Source: Pedobacter helvus (GTDB lineage: Bacteria > Bacteroidota > Bacteroidia > Sphingobacteriales > Sphingobacteriaceae). From it: a stretch of DNA of 64,000 nucleotides. The stretch is taken from the NCBI RefSeq assembly GCF_005925325.1, contig NZ_SRMP01000005.1, forward strand, positions 558,001-622,000, read 5' to 3'. Shown piece after piece: positions 9,754 through 19,129 of this stretch. Within the stretch, counting starts at the first letter, position 1; each line of letters opens with the position of its first letter. The notes beneath the pieces are model-generated. The model saw only the letters and a list, made by a program, of their open reading frames with translations, did no database searches and was not told where the DNA came from. Position numbers and translations under genes: made by a program.

Positions 9754-11778
9754 ATGAAATTTAGGTTTAAAAGAATGCACTACTGCGCAGCGCTATGTTT
9801 CATCTTGTTAAATCTGACAAGCTATGCTCAGAAAATCCGTTTTGGAGCCAATTCTTTGATTGATTATCAAACTGAAAAAGGAATATTTAATGTTTATGTT
9901 GATGGCGAGTTGGTTCTGAAGGATGCCTTTTCAGCAGGGAGAGTGAATAAGGTGTTCATCAGTTCTAAAGATTTTAAGAAGAGAACTACGCAAAAAAGCC
10001 AGTTTAAAAATTCGGTTGGAAAAGGTTTATGCTACAGATTTACAGCTAAAAACGAGGCAGGCTTAACTCTCGAACAGTCGGTTTATGCATATACTGACCA
10101 GAACTTCTTTACCATTGATGTAAAGGTTTTAGGAGCTGATCTTAGTAGCAATGAAATGTTTCCGCTGAAGGGAGAACTGGTGACGAAGCAAGATTTTTCA
10201 GATTTCACCTCGTTGTTTGTTCCATTCGACAATGATACTTTCATTAGTTATCAGGCAAACTTGCTAAAGATTGGGAAGGAGAACACTAGCTCTGAAGTGA
10301 CCGCCATTTATAACCGTATCAACCGAAATGGTTTTGTAATTGGTACGCTGGATCACGATCAATGGAAAACTGGAGTTATATCGAAGCTGCAAGCGCCGAC
10401 ACTATTGGATTTAACAGTGCAGAGTGGTTTTACAAATGAGGAGATTACAAGGGATAAAATAGCGCATGGGTTTTTGAAAGACAGTAGCATTACTTCTTCT
10501 AAAGTGTTATTCGGTTATTTCAACGATTGGCGCCTAGGTATGGAAACCTACGCAAAGACTGTGAGAAAAAATGAAAAGCCGATTGTGGCCGACTGGAAGG
10601 GGCCATCGCCAGTGGGATGGAATAGTTGGGGCGTGATGCAGGAAAAAATCTCTCTGGACAAAGCAAAAAAGGTCGTCGATTTTTTTGCCGATGAATTAAA
10701 GCAATTTAGAATTGGTGATGTATGTTACATCGACTTGGATTCCTATTGGGATAACATGCTCAAAGGTGATGACTATAGTCTGTTAAAGCAATTTGCTGAT
10801 TACTGTAAATCGAAAAATTTAAAACCTGGAATTTATTGGGCGCCATTTACCGATTGGGGATTTAAAGATGGACCAGATCGAAAAGCTAAGGGAGGACAAT
10901 ATACTTACGGAGAAATGTGGACAAAAGTTGGTAATGGCTTTTACGATTTCGATGGCGCCAGAGCCCTGGATCCTACGCATCCCGGCACACAAATGCGTAT
11001 AAAAGATATGATTTCGAACTTCAAGAAATGCGGTTTCGAAATGATAAAAATTGATTTTTTAGGTCACGCAGCGGCGGAGTCAACACAGTTTTACGATTCT
11101 AAAATCACAACTGGTATGCAAGCCTACAAAGTTGGTATGGAATATTTGTTGAAATGTTTGGATAATAAGATGTTGGTTTACGCTGCCATTTCTCCAAGCT
11201 TGGCGTCTGGTAAATATGTGCAGGTTAGAAGAATAGCCTGCGATGCATTTAAAAGCATCAAAGACACAGAGTACACGTTGAACAGCGTTACCAATGGCTG
11301 GTGGCAAACTTATCTATACAATTACATCGATGCTGATCACGTGGTGTTGGCAGATGAAAGTGAAGCCGCAAATGTTGCCCGAACATTGTCGGCAATTGTT
11401 ACCGGCACACTCATTAGTGGGGATGATTTCTCTAGCGATGGGCAATGGAAAGCTCGAGCGACAAAGCTGTTTCAAAATCAAGATCTACTGAAAATTATTG
11501 AAGACGGAAAGGCATTCAGACCAGTAGAGGGGAACAAGGGCAAAAGTGCTTCCAACCAATTCTTAAAGGATAAAGGTAAAGTTCAATATTTAGCCCTTTT
11601 TAATTACGAGAACAAAAATGCTTCGGTAAAAATCGACTTTCAACAATTAGGAATAAAAGACCAGTCGGTTCTTGCTGTTGAAAATCTGATGACCCGCAAA
11701 CAAATCGATATTGTTCATAATAGCGAAATCTTACTTCAACCAGCAGAGGCAATAATGCTCAAAATAACACTCAAATAG
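9754..11778 (+). CDS. Clan GH-D glycosidase, alpha-galactosidase-like (GH27/GH36-related)
   Basis: This is a secreted protein (674 aa, signal peptide ending near SYAQ, about residue 25). An N-terminal beta-sandwich (to about 280) precedes a TIM barrel that opens with VGWNSWG, a hallmark of GH27/GH36 enzymes. The probable nucleophile is D434 in IKIDF and the probable acid/base is D497 in RIACD. A C-terminal beta domain follows. The sequence is clearly different from the classical GH36 protein encoded next to it, so the two are not simple duplicates. Likely substrates are alpha-D-galactose or alpha-GalNAc, and related enzymes also act on other axial sugars. It starts 5 bases after the GH95 stop. 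Confidence 0.82.
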   Translation: MKFRFKRMHYCAALCFILLNLTSYAQKIRFGANSLIDYQTEKGIFNVYVDGELVLKDAFSAGRVNKVFISSKDFKKRTTQKSQFKNSVGKGLCYRFTAKNEAGLTLEQSVYAYTDQNFFTIDVKVLGADLSSNEMFPLKGELVTKQDFSDFTSLFVPFDNDTFISYQANLLKIGKENTSSEVTAIYNRINRNGFVIGTLDHDQWKTGVISKLQAPTLLDLTVQSGFTNEEITRDKIAHGFLKDSSITSSKVLFGYFNDWRLGMETYAKTVRKNEKPIVADWKGPSPVGWNSWGVMQEKISLDKAKKVVDFFADELKQFRIGDVCYIDLDSYWDNMLKGDDYSLLKQFADYCKSKNLKPGIYWAPFTDWGFKDGPDRKAKGGQYTYGEMWTKVGNGFYDFDGARALDPTHPGTQMRIKDMISNFKKCGFEMIKIDFLGHAAAESTQFYDSKITTGMQAYKVGMEYLLKCLDNKMLVYAAISPSLASGKYVQVRRIACDAFKSIKDTEYTLNSVTNGWWQTYLYNYIDADHVVLADESEAANVARTLSAIVTGTLISGDDFSSDGQWKARATKLFQNQDLLKIIEDGKAFRPVEGNKGKSASNQFLKDKGKVQYLALFNYENKNASVKIDFQQLGIKDQSVLAVENLMTRKQIDIVHNSEILLQPAEAIMLKITLK

Positions 11779-11788
11779 TAAAATAAAG

Positions 11789-13987
11789 ATGATCAAACCT
11801 CAAACATACTTCAAAATTAGCTTATTGTTCACCGTCACAATCTTGTTCGCTACGGCAAGCTATAGCCAAATTATTATTCCGATAGAAACGGCAAAAAATG
11901 CTTTAGTTTTAAGTGCTGTAAAAGGGCAGGATGTGCAAACAGTCTATTTCGGTCAGAAACTTGCTGCCAGTCAGGAATATGCAGAAATTAATGCCGCTTA
12001 CAAACAAACCAATGATTACACTGGCCTGCTGAATTCGGTTTATACACCTTCAGGGTCGCGTAATTTGGTAGAACCAGCGATCAGTGTTACCCATGCGGAT
12101 GGAAACAAAAGCTTAGATTTGGTCTATGTGCAACATCGTGCTGAAAAACTGAACGAAGACGTTAGTCTAACCACAATTGAGCTTAAAGATCCTGTCTATC
12201 CATTTTCTGTAAAGCTGTTTTACAAGAGTTATTATAAAGAGGATGTAATCGAACAATGGACGGAGATAAAGCATACTGAAAAAGGAAGTATTACTTTAGA
12301 TAAATTTGCTTCTGCAAATCTGCACCTTAAAGCACAAAATTACTATTTAAGGCAGTATCATGGCGATTGGGCCAAAGAAATGCAAGCCGAAGAAAGCAGA
12401 ATTACCCATGGTATAAAAACATTGGACAGTAAACTTGGAACCCGGGCAAATTTGTTCCAGCCCTCGGTATTCATGGTTTCCTTGAATTCGCCCGCTACCG
12501 AGAATTATGGAAGCGTACTGTATGGTGCTATGGAATGGAGCGGGAATTTTAGAATCGACTTAGAGCTTGATTATCAGAATAACTTAAGAATTATCGCAGG
12601 TATCAATAATTACGCATCTCCTTATCGATTGGCGCCAAATCAAGTTTTCACCACGCCTAAATTTCTTTATACTTTCTCTGATCAGGGAAAAGGAGCGGCA
12701 AGTCGTAAATTGCAAAACTGGGCAAGAAACTACCAACTTTTAGACGGCAAAGGAGAACGGTTAACCTTGCTCAACAATTGGGAAGCTACTTACTTTGATT
12801 TTACCGAGCAAAAATTGGCGGGGCTATTAAAAGATACCAAAGCACTTGGCGTAGATCTATTTTTGTTAGATGACGGTTGGTTTGCCAACAAATATCCAAG
12901 GAATGACGATCATGCTGGTTTGGGCGACTGGCAGGAGAACAAGCAAAAGTTGCCTAATGGTATCGGTTCGTTGGTTAAAGAAGCAGATAAAAATGGAGTA
13001 AAGTTTGGAATATGGATCGAGCCGGAAATGGTAAACCCAAAAAGTGAATTATATGAGAAGCACCCTGATTGGGTAATCAAACAGCCCAAAAGGAATGAAT
13101 ACTATTTCAGAAATCAATTGGTTTTAGATTTGTCTAATCCAAAGGTACAGGATTTTGTTTTTGGCGTAGTTGATGATCTTTTTACGAAAAATCCTAGTCT
13201 GGCTTATATCAAATGGGACTGTAATGCGGTAATTTATAATGCTTACTCTGCTCATTTGAAGGATCAGTCGGCATTTTATATCGAATATGTGCAGGGGCTA
13301 TATAAAGTTTTGGAAAAAATTAGAGCCAAATATCCAAAAGTACCAATGATGCTATGTTCTGGCGGGGGCGGAAGGGTAGACTACGCCGCATTGAAATACT
13401 TTACAGAGTTCTGGCCAAGTGATAATACAGATCCTATGGAACGCATTTTCATGCAATGGGAGTATTCCTATTTCTATCCAGCTATTGCCACTTCAAATCA
13501 CGTAACTGATTGGGGCAAGCAACCCATTAAGTTCCGTACCGATGTGGCAATGATGGGAAAACTTGGTTTTGATATCGTAGTGAGTAAATTGCCGGAAAAT
13601 GAACTTAGATTTTGCCAAGATGCGATCAAGAATTATAACGATTTGAAGCAGGTGATTTGGCATGGCAATCAATATCGCTTGGCAAATCCAACGGAGGGAA
13701 GCGTTGCATCGATGTTATACGTAGGCACAGATCAAACTTCGGCAGTGAGTTTCAATTATCTGGTAAACAACCGCTATGATGAGGGAAGCAAATTTCCCAT
13801 CCGGATGCAAGGTTTAAATGAAACAAAAAAATATAAGCTCACAGAAATTAATCTATATCCGGGAACAAATTCAACCATAGATTCATCAAAGGTTTACAGC
13901 GGAGAATTTCTAATGAAAATTGGCTTCAATCCAAATGTAAAAGCTGATCGAACTAGTGTAGTCATTAAAGTGGAGGAGGCAAAGTGA
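11789..13987 (+). CDS. GH36 alpha-galactosidase
   Basis: The protein (732 aa) has a signal peptide (to about SYSQ, residue 27) and the GH36 three-domain plan. An N-terminal beta-supersandwich (about 30-330) is followed by a barrel with LLDDGWF, GIWIEPEMVNP, the nucleophile D477 in KWDCN and the SDNTD acid/base motif at 544-548 (D548 the likely acid), then a C-terminal beta-sheet domain. GH36 enzymes hydrolyse terminal alpha-1,6-linked and other alpha-galactosides with retention. The signal peptide suggests periplasmic or surface action, unlike cytoplasmic raffinose-type enzymes. The stop codon overlaps the next start by one base. Function is secure at family level. Confidence 0.94.
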   Translation: MIKPQTYFKISLLFTVTILFATASYSQIIIPIETAKNALVLSAVKGQDVQTVYFGQKLAASQEYAEINAAYKQTNDYTGLLNSVYTPSGSRNLVEPAISVTHADGNKSLDLVYVQHRAEKLNEDVSLTTIELKDPVYPFSVKLFYKSYYKEDVIEQWTEIKHTEKGSITLDKFASANLHLKAQNYYLRQYHGDWAKEMQAEESRITHGIKTLDSKLGTRANLFQPSVFMVSLNSPATENYGSVLYGAMEWSGNFRIDLELDYQNNLRIIAGINNYASPYRLAPNQVFTTPKFLYTFSDQGKGAASRKLQNWARNYQLLDGKGERLTLLNNWEATYFDFTEQKLAGLLKDTKALGVDLFLLDDGWFANKYPRNDDHAGLGDWQENKQKLPNGIGSLVKEADKNGVKFGIWIEPEMVNPKSELYEKHPDWVIKQPKRNEYYFRNQLVLDLSNPKVQDFVFGVVDDLFTKNPSLAYIKWDCNAVIYNAYSAHLKDQSAFYIEYVQGLYKVLEKIRAKYPKVPMMLCSGGGGRVDYAALKYFTEFWPSDNTDPMERIFMQWEYSYFYPAIATSNHVTDWGKQPIKFRTDVAMMGKLGFDIVVSKLPENELRFCQDAIKNYNDLKQVIWHGNQYRLANPTEGSVASMLYVGTDQTSAVSFNYLVNNRYDEGSKFPIRMQGLNETKKYKLTEINLYPGTNSTIDSSKVYSGEFLMKIGFNPNVKADRTSVVIKVEEAK

Positions 13988-15924
13988 TGACCGCAAGGAA
14001 TTTAATATTGTCATTTCTCATGATTTTTTGCTTTGCGAGAGTGGAGGCAAAAATTACCTTGCCTGCCTATTTCAGTTCAAACATGGTGTTGCAACAAAAC
14101 GCAGAAATCACATTGAAGGGGAAAGCAAGTCCAACTAATCAGATCATGTTAGTTACCTCATGGGATCAAAAAAAATACACAACATGGACAGATCAGGCTG
14201 GGGATTTCAAGATCAAAATAAAAACTCGTTCTTACGGCGGCCCATATTTAATGGCGCTATCGGGAGATGGGATGGCGATAAAATTCGAAAACATTATGAT
14301 TGGTGATGTTTGGATGTGTTCAGGACAATCGAATATGGAAATGCCATTAGCGGGCTGGGGTAAGATCAATCATTATGAAAGGGAAATAGCTGAAGCAAAT
14401 TATCCAAACATTAGGTTACTGCAAATGGTACACACCACCAGTAATTTTCCCTCAAATGAAGCAGTTGTTCAAAACGCTGGATGGAATGTTTGTTCGCCTA
14501 CCAGCATTCCGGAATTTTCGGCAACTGCATATTTTTTTGCTAGAGAAGTCTACAAACATACTGGCATCCCCATCGGATTAATTCATAGCTCGTGGGGAGG
14601 TACCGTAGCTGAAGCATGGACTAGCCCGGAAACCATTGCCAAGATTTCAGACTTCCAGGTCGCACTGAATAATGTTCGAAAAAATGATAGTGAGGACGTT
14701 TATCTCAATCAAATTAGTGCTTGGAATAAAGAATTGAACCAATTGGATAAGGGTTTGAAGGGCGGAGCAGCAATTTGGGCTAAAGCAGGCCTGGATGATG
14801 CCAATTGGAAGCAAATGAATTTGCCAGCCTTTTTCGACCTAAATGAAAAACCCAATTTCGATGGTGTGGTTTGGTTCAGAAAAAAAGTGAACATTCCACA
14901 ATACTGGGCCAATCAGGACCTAACTTTAAGTTTGGGTACCATTGATGATAATGATGTAACCTACTTTGACGGCAAAGAAATCGGAAGTACCAAGGGATAC
15001 GACAGGGAACGTAGGTATATTATTCCTAAAAGCCAAATCACGGCAGGAGAGCACGTAATTACGGTAAAGGTATTCGATGGTGGCGGTGGGGGTGGTATTT
15101 ACGGTAATGCCGATAATTTTTACTTGCAGGTTGGTAATCAAAAACAAGATTTAAGCGGTTTGTGGAAGTATAACATTGGTGTAGATCTTAAAGATTTTAA
15201 GCCTATGCCGCAACCTAATAATGGCCCAAATCGCCCAACGGTGTTATATAACGCCATGATCCATCCATTTATCTCGTTCCCAATTAAAGGCGTGATTTGG
15301 TATCAGGGAGAATCGAATGCGGGTAGGGCTAAGCAATACCAAACGCTTTTTCCATCATTGATTAACGATTGGCGGGAAAAATGGAATAAGCCTAGTTTGC
15401 CCTTCTATTTTGTTCAATTAGCTAATTATACTCGTGGAGAGGGTGATGAAACTTCTTGGGCGTTGTTGCGTGAAGCACAACTTAAAACGTTGCAATTGTC
15501 CAATACCGGAATGGTTACGAGCATTGATATTGGAGATGCTGCAGATATTCACCCAAAGAATAAACAAGATGTTGGCAAGCGGCTGGCTTTAATTGCTTTA
15601 GCTAAAACTTATGGAAAAAGTATCTACTTTTCTGGACCGGTATTTCAATCTATATCGGTAGATAAAAGCGAAATAACGGTAAGATTTAAATATAATACTG
15701 ACATAAAAGCAACCTCGGGCACATTAACCGGATTTACAGTCGCTGGACCAGATCAAAAATTTTATCCTTCAAATGCGGTGATTAAGGATGGTAATGTTGT
15801 TTTAACCAGCCCCAATGTTTCAAATCCAGTTGCAGTACGGTATGCTTGGGCAAATAATCCAGTCGCTAATCTCACAAATAGTTCTGGATTGCCAGCCTCG
15901 CCTTTTAGAACTGATACTTGGTAG
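13987..15924 (+). CDS. Sialate O-acetylesterase-family SGNH esterase
   Basis: This is an exported protein (645 aa from ATG 13987; a GTG one codon earlier is possible) with a signal peptide ending near VEAK. The SGNH hydrolase is split by an inserted beta domain. Block I is GDVWMCSGQSNM with nucleophile S115, the oxyanion block is HSSWGGT, a GVIWYQGESN block follows the insertion, and the catalytic D520/H522 pair lies in DIHPKNK. Between about 280 and 400 there is a jelly-roll sugar-binding-like domain with a glycine-rich loop (GGGGGIYG). The family is named for sialate acetylesterases, but in plant and fungal glycan loci members deacetylate other sugars. No sialidase or sialic-acid gene is in view, so removal of O-acetyl groups from the target polysaccharide is the safer reading. 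Confidence 0.88.
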   Translation: MTARNLILSFLMIFCFARVEAKITLPAYFSSNMVLQQNAEITLKGKASPTNQIMLVTSWDQKKYTTWTDQAGDFKIKIKTRSYGGPYLMALSGDGMAIKFENIMIGDVWMCSGQSNMEMPLAGWGKINHYEREIAEANYPNIRLLQMVHTTSNFPSNEAVVQNAGWNVCSPTSIPEFSATAYFFAREVYKHTGIPIGLIHSSWGGTVAEAWTSPETIAKISDFQVALNNVRKNDSEDVYLNQISAWNKELNQLDKGLKGGAAIWAKAGLDDANWKQMNLPAFFDLNEKPNFDGVVWFRKKVNIPQYWANQDLTLSLGTIDDNDVTYFDGKEIGSTKGYDRERRYIIPKSQITAGEHVITVKVFDGGGGGGIYGNADNFYLQVGNQKQDLSGLWKYNIGVDLKDFKPMPQPNNGPNRPTVLYNAMIHPFISFPIKGVIWYQGESNAGRAKQYQTLFPSLINDWREKWNKPSLPFYFVQLANYTRGEGDETSWALLREAQLKTLQLSNTGMVTSIDIGDAADIHPKNKQDVGKRLALIALAKTYGKSIYFSGPVFQSISVDKSEITVRFKYNTDIKATSGTLTGFTVAGPDQKFYPSNAVIKDGNVVLTSPNVSNPVAVRYAWANNPVANLTNSSGLPASPFRTDTW

Positions 15925-16017
15925 CTGCTTTTTAATTGATGTTTAAAGTCCTTTGAAGCAGAACGATAAACACGAAATGTAAAACCATGATATCATCTAT
16001 TATTGCACAAATAATAA

Positions 16018-16049
16018 AAAAGAGATGACCAGTTCCGGTCATCTCTTTT
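16018..16049. terminator. Bidirectional intrinsic terminator after the fucose/galactose locus
   Basis: A perfect 13-bp inverted repeat (16018-16030 and 16037-16049) surrounds a 6-base loop. Both arms end in runs of A/T, so it can act on both strands. It lies about 95 bases after the esterase stop (+) and about 195 bases after the RidA pseudogene stop (-), which suits convergent transcription. Confidence 0.88.
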
Positions 16050-16242
16050 AAGGATAAGAACATGTTTTTGTCCCCAGAGTTTTTGAGATCTAGGCTTGTG
16101 TCGAGGTTAAGTATTAGATAACCTAGATAGATCTTCGGCTCACTACCAGATGGTAATGTGTAATATTTTTTGCAAACTTCGATTTCAATAACCTCAATCA
16201 TTTCATCTCCAGCAGCTTTTATAAGTTCTGTGATTTGTGCAA

Positions 16243-16635
16243 TTATTTAACTGCAATAACGCCGATTTCTACCATTTGTCCGGGTATGGCAAGTTCCGTA
16301 ACACCAACGATAGAGCTGGATATTCTTTTTGGGTCTGGATAAAACTGGGCGCCAAACCTTTTTCTTGCTTGGAAGCCTAGTTGCATATTGGTCACGTAAA
16401 TGGTTTCAGAAACGATATCGTCAGCAGTGTAGCCAAAACCATCCAATAATTTTTTGATGTTCTGTTAGGTCAGTTCCATCTGTTGTTCCATCCCTTCGGC
16501 CAGTTCTCCTTTTTCGTTATGCCCCAGCTGCCCCGAAAGGTATACGGTGTTTCCATTTTTTACTGCCTGTACATATCCGTATTCTGCTTGCCAGGGCATG
16601 TTAAAGGTGTTAAATTCTTTATTGTTGTTGAACAT
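16243..16635 (-). pseudogene. RidA/YjgF family deaminase gene interrupted by an in-frame stop
   Basis: The minus strand from ATG 16635 encodes a RidA-like protein of 130 codons in one continuous frame, broken only by a TAA at codon 57 (16465-16467). The N-terminal half contains NTVYLSGQLGHNEKGEL and the C-terminal half contains GYTADDIVSETIYVTN, SSSIVGVTELAIPGQMVEI and a normal end. RidA proteins hydrolyse reactive enamine/imine intermediates. Because both halves stay in one frame and look well conserved, the lesion appears recent. A sequencing error or readthrough is possible. Here TAA follows ELT, where homologs usually have a codon for an aromatic or polar residue before QNIKKLL. Confidence 0.8.
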
Positions 16636-17368
16636 TTTTTATGTTGTGGGTTTTATTATTTAATGTTGGAAATTAAGTTGAGATGATCGGAAACCAGTTT
16701 TGTGGATCTGATTTCCGATTGCTTATGGTTTAACCTTTGATGAAATTAAGGATGTCCTGGTTTAAGAAACATAGGTTTTAAATCGTGATACACTCTCCAA
16801 ACCAAACATTACTTCTTTTGTTTTTCGATGAATGTAATCCTTTAAAACTTTTTTTGAACAACAAGTAACTGCTCGTCAACTGTACTTCTTACTGACAACG
16901 GTGGACAGTGCCCCTTCACTGTGGTTAGCCTTTGATTACCTCGATTATTGAGTAATAATAATCATGAACAGATCGTGGTAGTAAAGCTTAATGGATCGAT
17001 CGTGAAACTCGGTTCAATAGCCATAGTCAGGGTGTTGCCTTTTAATTATCTTTCTCTACTAGTGATAAACTGACTTTCTATCGGCTCAACTTTGTTTCGA
17101 ATTAATTTTTCAGTGATGACGAATCGAAACAAAAATCCAAATATCCAAGGACGCAGTTATAATGGCAGCCCATATCTTCGGCTGAGAAAAGCCAAATCTT
17201 TCTCTAGAACTTGGCTCAGGCTGCAGGTCAGAAAAGCCGTGATGCAGGCCGCCGCAGAAATCGATCTCAGTTCCGTTTCTAGACGCTAAACAAAACCTTA
17301 AACTATTTCATCAACCATTGTTTTCAGCACTGGCTTAGGAGCTTTGTTTGGTAGCCCGCGTGGTCTAG
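16636..17368. other. Intergenic region upstream of the mobilisation module
   Basis: About 730 bases hold no convincing gene. A small inverted repeat (ACAGTG and CACTGT, 16905-16922) is present. A 65-codon basic open frame lies at 17092-17289; it has no recognised motif and no clear ribosome binding site, so it is not called. This is where an origin of transfer and mob promoter would be expected. Confidence 0.5.
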
Positions 17369-17405
17369 GCAAAGATGTATTTTTGCATGCGCAAAAAATC
17401 TTTGC
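17369..17405. other. Nested inverted repeat, candidate oriT of the mobilisation module
   Basis: The arms GCAAAGAT (17369-17376) and ATCTTTGC (17398-17405) enclose a second perfect stem, TTTTTGC (17380-17386) and GCAAAAA (17391-17397), around a 4-base loop. Together they form a 15-bp hairpin with a 3-base bulge, 66 bases before mobC. Position just upstream of MobC and relaxase genes is classical for oriT. The nick site itself cannot be assigned by eye. An attenuator or terminator is the alternative. Confidence 0.5.
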
Positions 17406-17471
17406 CGTCCTTAAGGCCGGGGCACCACTCGGAACTCGTGCTGCTGTAAACGTCTAATCCTAAGAGACCTT

Positions 17472-17879
17472 ATGTCGAGAAAGAAATTAGCAGCTACTGA
17501 AGAGCTGCTTAGCCATAATATTATCATCAGGGTAACGGAAACCATGTTCAAAAAGTTGGAACAGCTTAAGCAGAAAAGTTATAGCCCGTCGGTAGCCGAG
17601 GTCTGTAGAAAAATATTGGGCAACCAGAAAATAAAGCTCTACGAGCAGGATGTTTCCATGAATCCCGTCATGGAGGAATTGGCAGGTATACGTAGGGAAC
17701 TGAAGGCGATAGGGGTAAACATCAATCAGGTGACCAGAAAATTTAATGGCGCAAAGGATGAGAACAAACGTAGCTACTATGCCCTGCAGACAGCGAACAT
17801 GTACCGGACGGTCGATGCTAAGGTAGATCGTTTACTTTCTTTGGTATCCAAACTGGCTGAAAAATGGTTGCAAGAATAA
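17472..17879 (+). CDS. mobC: MobC-family relaxosome accessory protein
   Basis: This 135-residue protein has an N-terminal ribbon-helix-helix-like segment (NIIIRVTETMFKKLEQLKQK) and the bacterial-mobilisation signature ELKAIGVNINQVTRKFN (about 76-92), followed by a long helix. MobC proteins bind oriT, open the strands near the nick and assist the relaxase. The stop codon overlaps the relaxase start by 16 bases, showing translational coupling. Mobilisation accessory proteins of Bacteroidota elements look the same. The role is secure by family and neighbours; the exact oriT bound is inferred. Confidence 0.88.
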   Translation: MSRKKLAATEELLSHNIIIRVTETMFKKLEQLKQKSYSPSVAEVCRKILGNQKIKLYEQDVSMNPVMEELAGIRRELKAIGVNINQVTRKFNGAKDENKRSYYALQTANMYRTVDAKVDRLLSLVSKLAEKWLQE

Positions 17880-19120
17880 CGGCATCCAAGAGTATGCGGG
17901 CGATACTTTATTACAATGAGAACAAGGTAGACCAGAACGAGGCCCGTCTGATCTTGGCCAGCGGCTTTGCGGGAGAGGCGGAGAAGTTGGATAGGCAACA
18001 GAAACTGAAACGCTTCTCGCACTTGTTAAGGCTCAAGCCTAATGTGAAGACCAATGCGGTGCATATTACGCTAAATTTTCATTCTAGTGAAAAATTGGGC
18101 GATGACAAGCTGCAACAGATCAGCATGGAGTATATGGAAAGGATCGGTTTTGGCGAACAGCCCTTTCTGGTCTATCGCCATTTCGATGCCGCCCATACGC
18201 ATATGCATATCGTGAGCACGAATATAACGTCACAAGGCCAGCGTATCGATCTGCACAATATAGGGGCGGAAAAGTCCGAAGTAGCGAGAAGGGCAATCGA
18301 AAAGGAGTTTGAGCTGGTCAGGGCGGAAAGTAAGGAGGAACTCCTTGCTCCGAAGATCAAAAAGGCTGAATTGAAAAAGGTGAAGCACGGTCACCTGCCG
18401 ACTAAAAGAGCAATCAGTAATGTGCTTACGGCGGTTAATCGGGATTATAAGTTTACTTCTTTGGCAGAGTATAATGCGGTGTTGGGATGTTTCAATGTTA
18501 TAGCGATCAGGGGTGAGCCAGATAGTGCGATGTTTGAAAGGAAAGGATTGATGTATTCTGTGATTGGTGGAAAGGGGCAGCCGGTTGGAGTGCCGATTAA
18601 GGCCAGTACTTTTTATATCAAGCCTACCTTAAGAAATCTGGAAAATAGGTTTGCCCAGCACAATGAAAAAAGGAAGGCCTACAAGCCGGACCTTAAAGAA
18701 CGTATCGATAAGCTATTTACTTCCTATAGGTCGGTTACCAGGAAAAGGTTTATTAAGGATGCTGAAAAACAGGGTATAGCTGTATTGTTTAGGCAGAATG
18801 AAAGTGGGCAGGTTTTCGGTGTGACCTATGTCGATCATAAACAAAAGTGCGTATTCAATGGATCGGACCTTGGGAAGGATTACAGCGCAAAGGCAATGAT
18901 GGAAAGGTTAGCTAGTCAAACTAAGCCAGCGGGTATTCTACAGCCAATCTTACGTGCTGCTAAACGCATAGGTCCGATTGAGAATAATTTATCATCTAGC
19001 CCTTCCACTACTCAGCCAAGGTTATTGGAAGATTTATTGGCTCCAACGCTACAAGATACATCTGGCGGAAAACCTAAACGCAAGAAGAAAAAGAAAAAAC
19101 AACAACAGGTTTCCATTTAA
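17864..19120 (+). CDS. Relaxase/mobilisation nuclease (HUH, PF03432-type)
   Basis: The protein (418 aa) nicks one strand at oriT and stays covalently attached through a tyrosine while DNA is transferred. The HUH metal site is clear: H111, H113 and H115 in HFDAAHTHMH. The candidate catalytic tyrosines are Y16/Y17 near the N-terminus (AILYYNENK). The catalytic domain covers about 1-150. The C-terminal part is charged and ends in a lysine-rich tail (KPKRKKKKKKQQQ), probably for DNA contact. It overlaps mobC and is followed after 9 bases by the coupling protein. It is full-length for the Bacteroidota group, with no frameshift seen. Confidence 0.93.
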   Translation: MVARITASKSMRAILYYNENKVDQNEARLILASGFAGEAEKLDRQQKLKRFSHLLRLKPNVKTNAVHITLNFHSSEKLGDDKLQQISMEYMERIGFGEQPFLVYRHFDAAHTHMHIVSTNITSQGQRIDLHNIGAEKSEVARRAIEKEFELVRAESKEELLAPKIKKAELKKVKHGHLPTKRAISNVLTAVNRDYKFTSLAEYNAVLGCFNVIAIRGEPDSAMFERKGLMYSVIGGKGQPVGVPIKASTFYIKPTLRNLENRFAQHNEKRKAYKPDLKERIDKLFTSYRSVTRKRFIKDAEKQGIAVLFRQNESGQVFGVTYVDHKQKCVFNGSDLGKDYSAKAMMERLASQTKPAGILQPILRAAKRIGPIENNLSSSPSTTQPRLLEDLLAPTLQDTSGGKPKRKKKKKKQQQVSI

Positions 19121-19129
19121 GAAAAGCTT

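Noticed and set aside
15932..16201. 89-codon minus-strand open frame between the esterase and the RidA pseudogene
   Set aside because: It runs through the terminator hairpin and has no recognisable motif or ribosome binding site; likely chance in AT-rich DNA.
16905..16922. 6-bp inverted repeat ACAGTG/CACTGT
   Set aside because: Short enough to arise by chance; no T-run, no adjacent gene that it would regulate.
17092..17289. 65-codon basic open frame upstream of mobC
   Set aside because: No family features or clear start signal; the region is better explained as oriT/promoter DNA.
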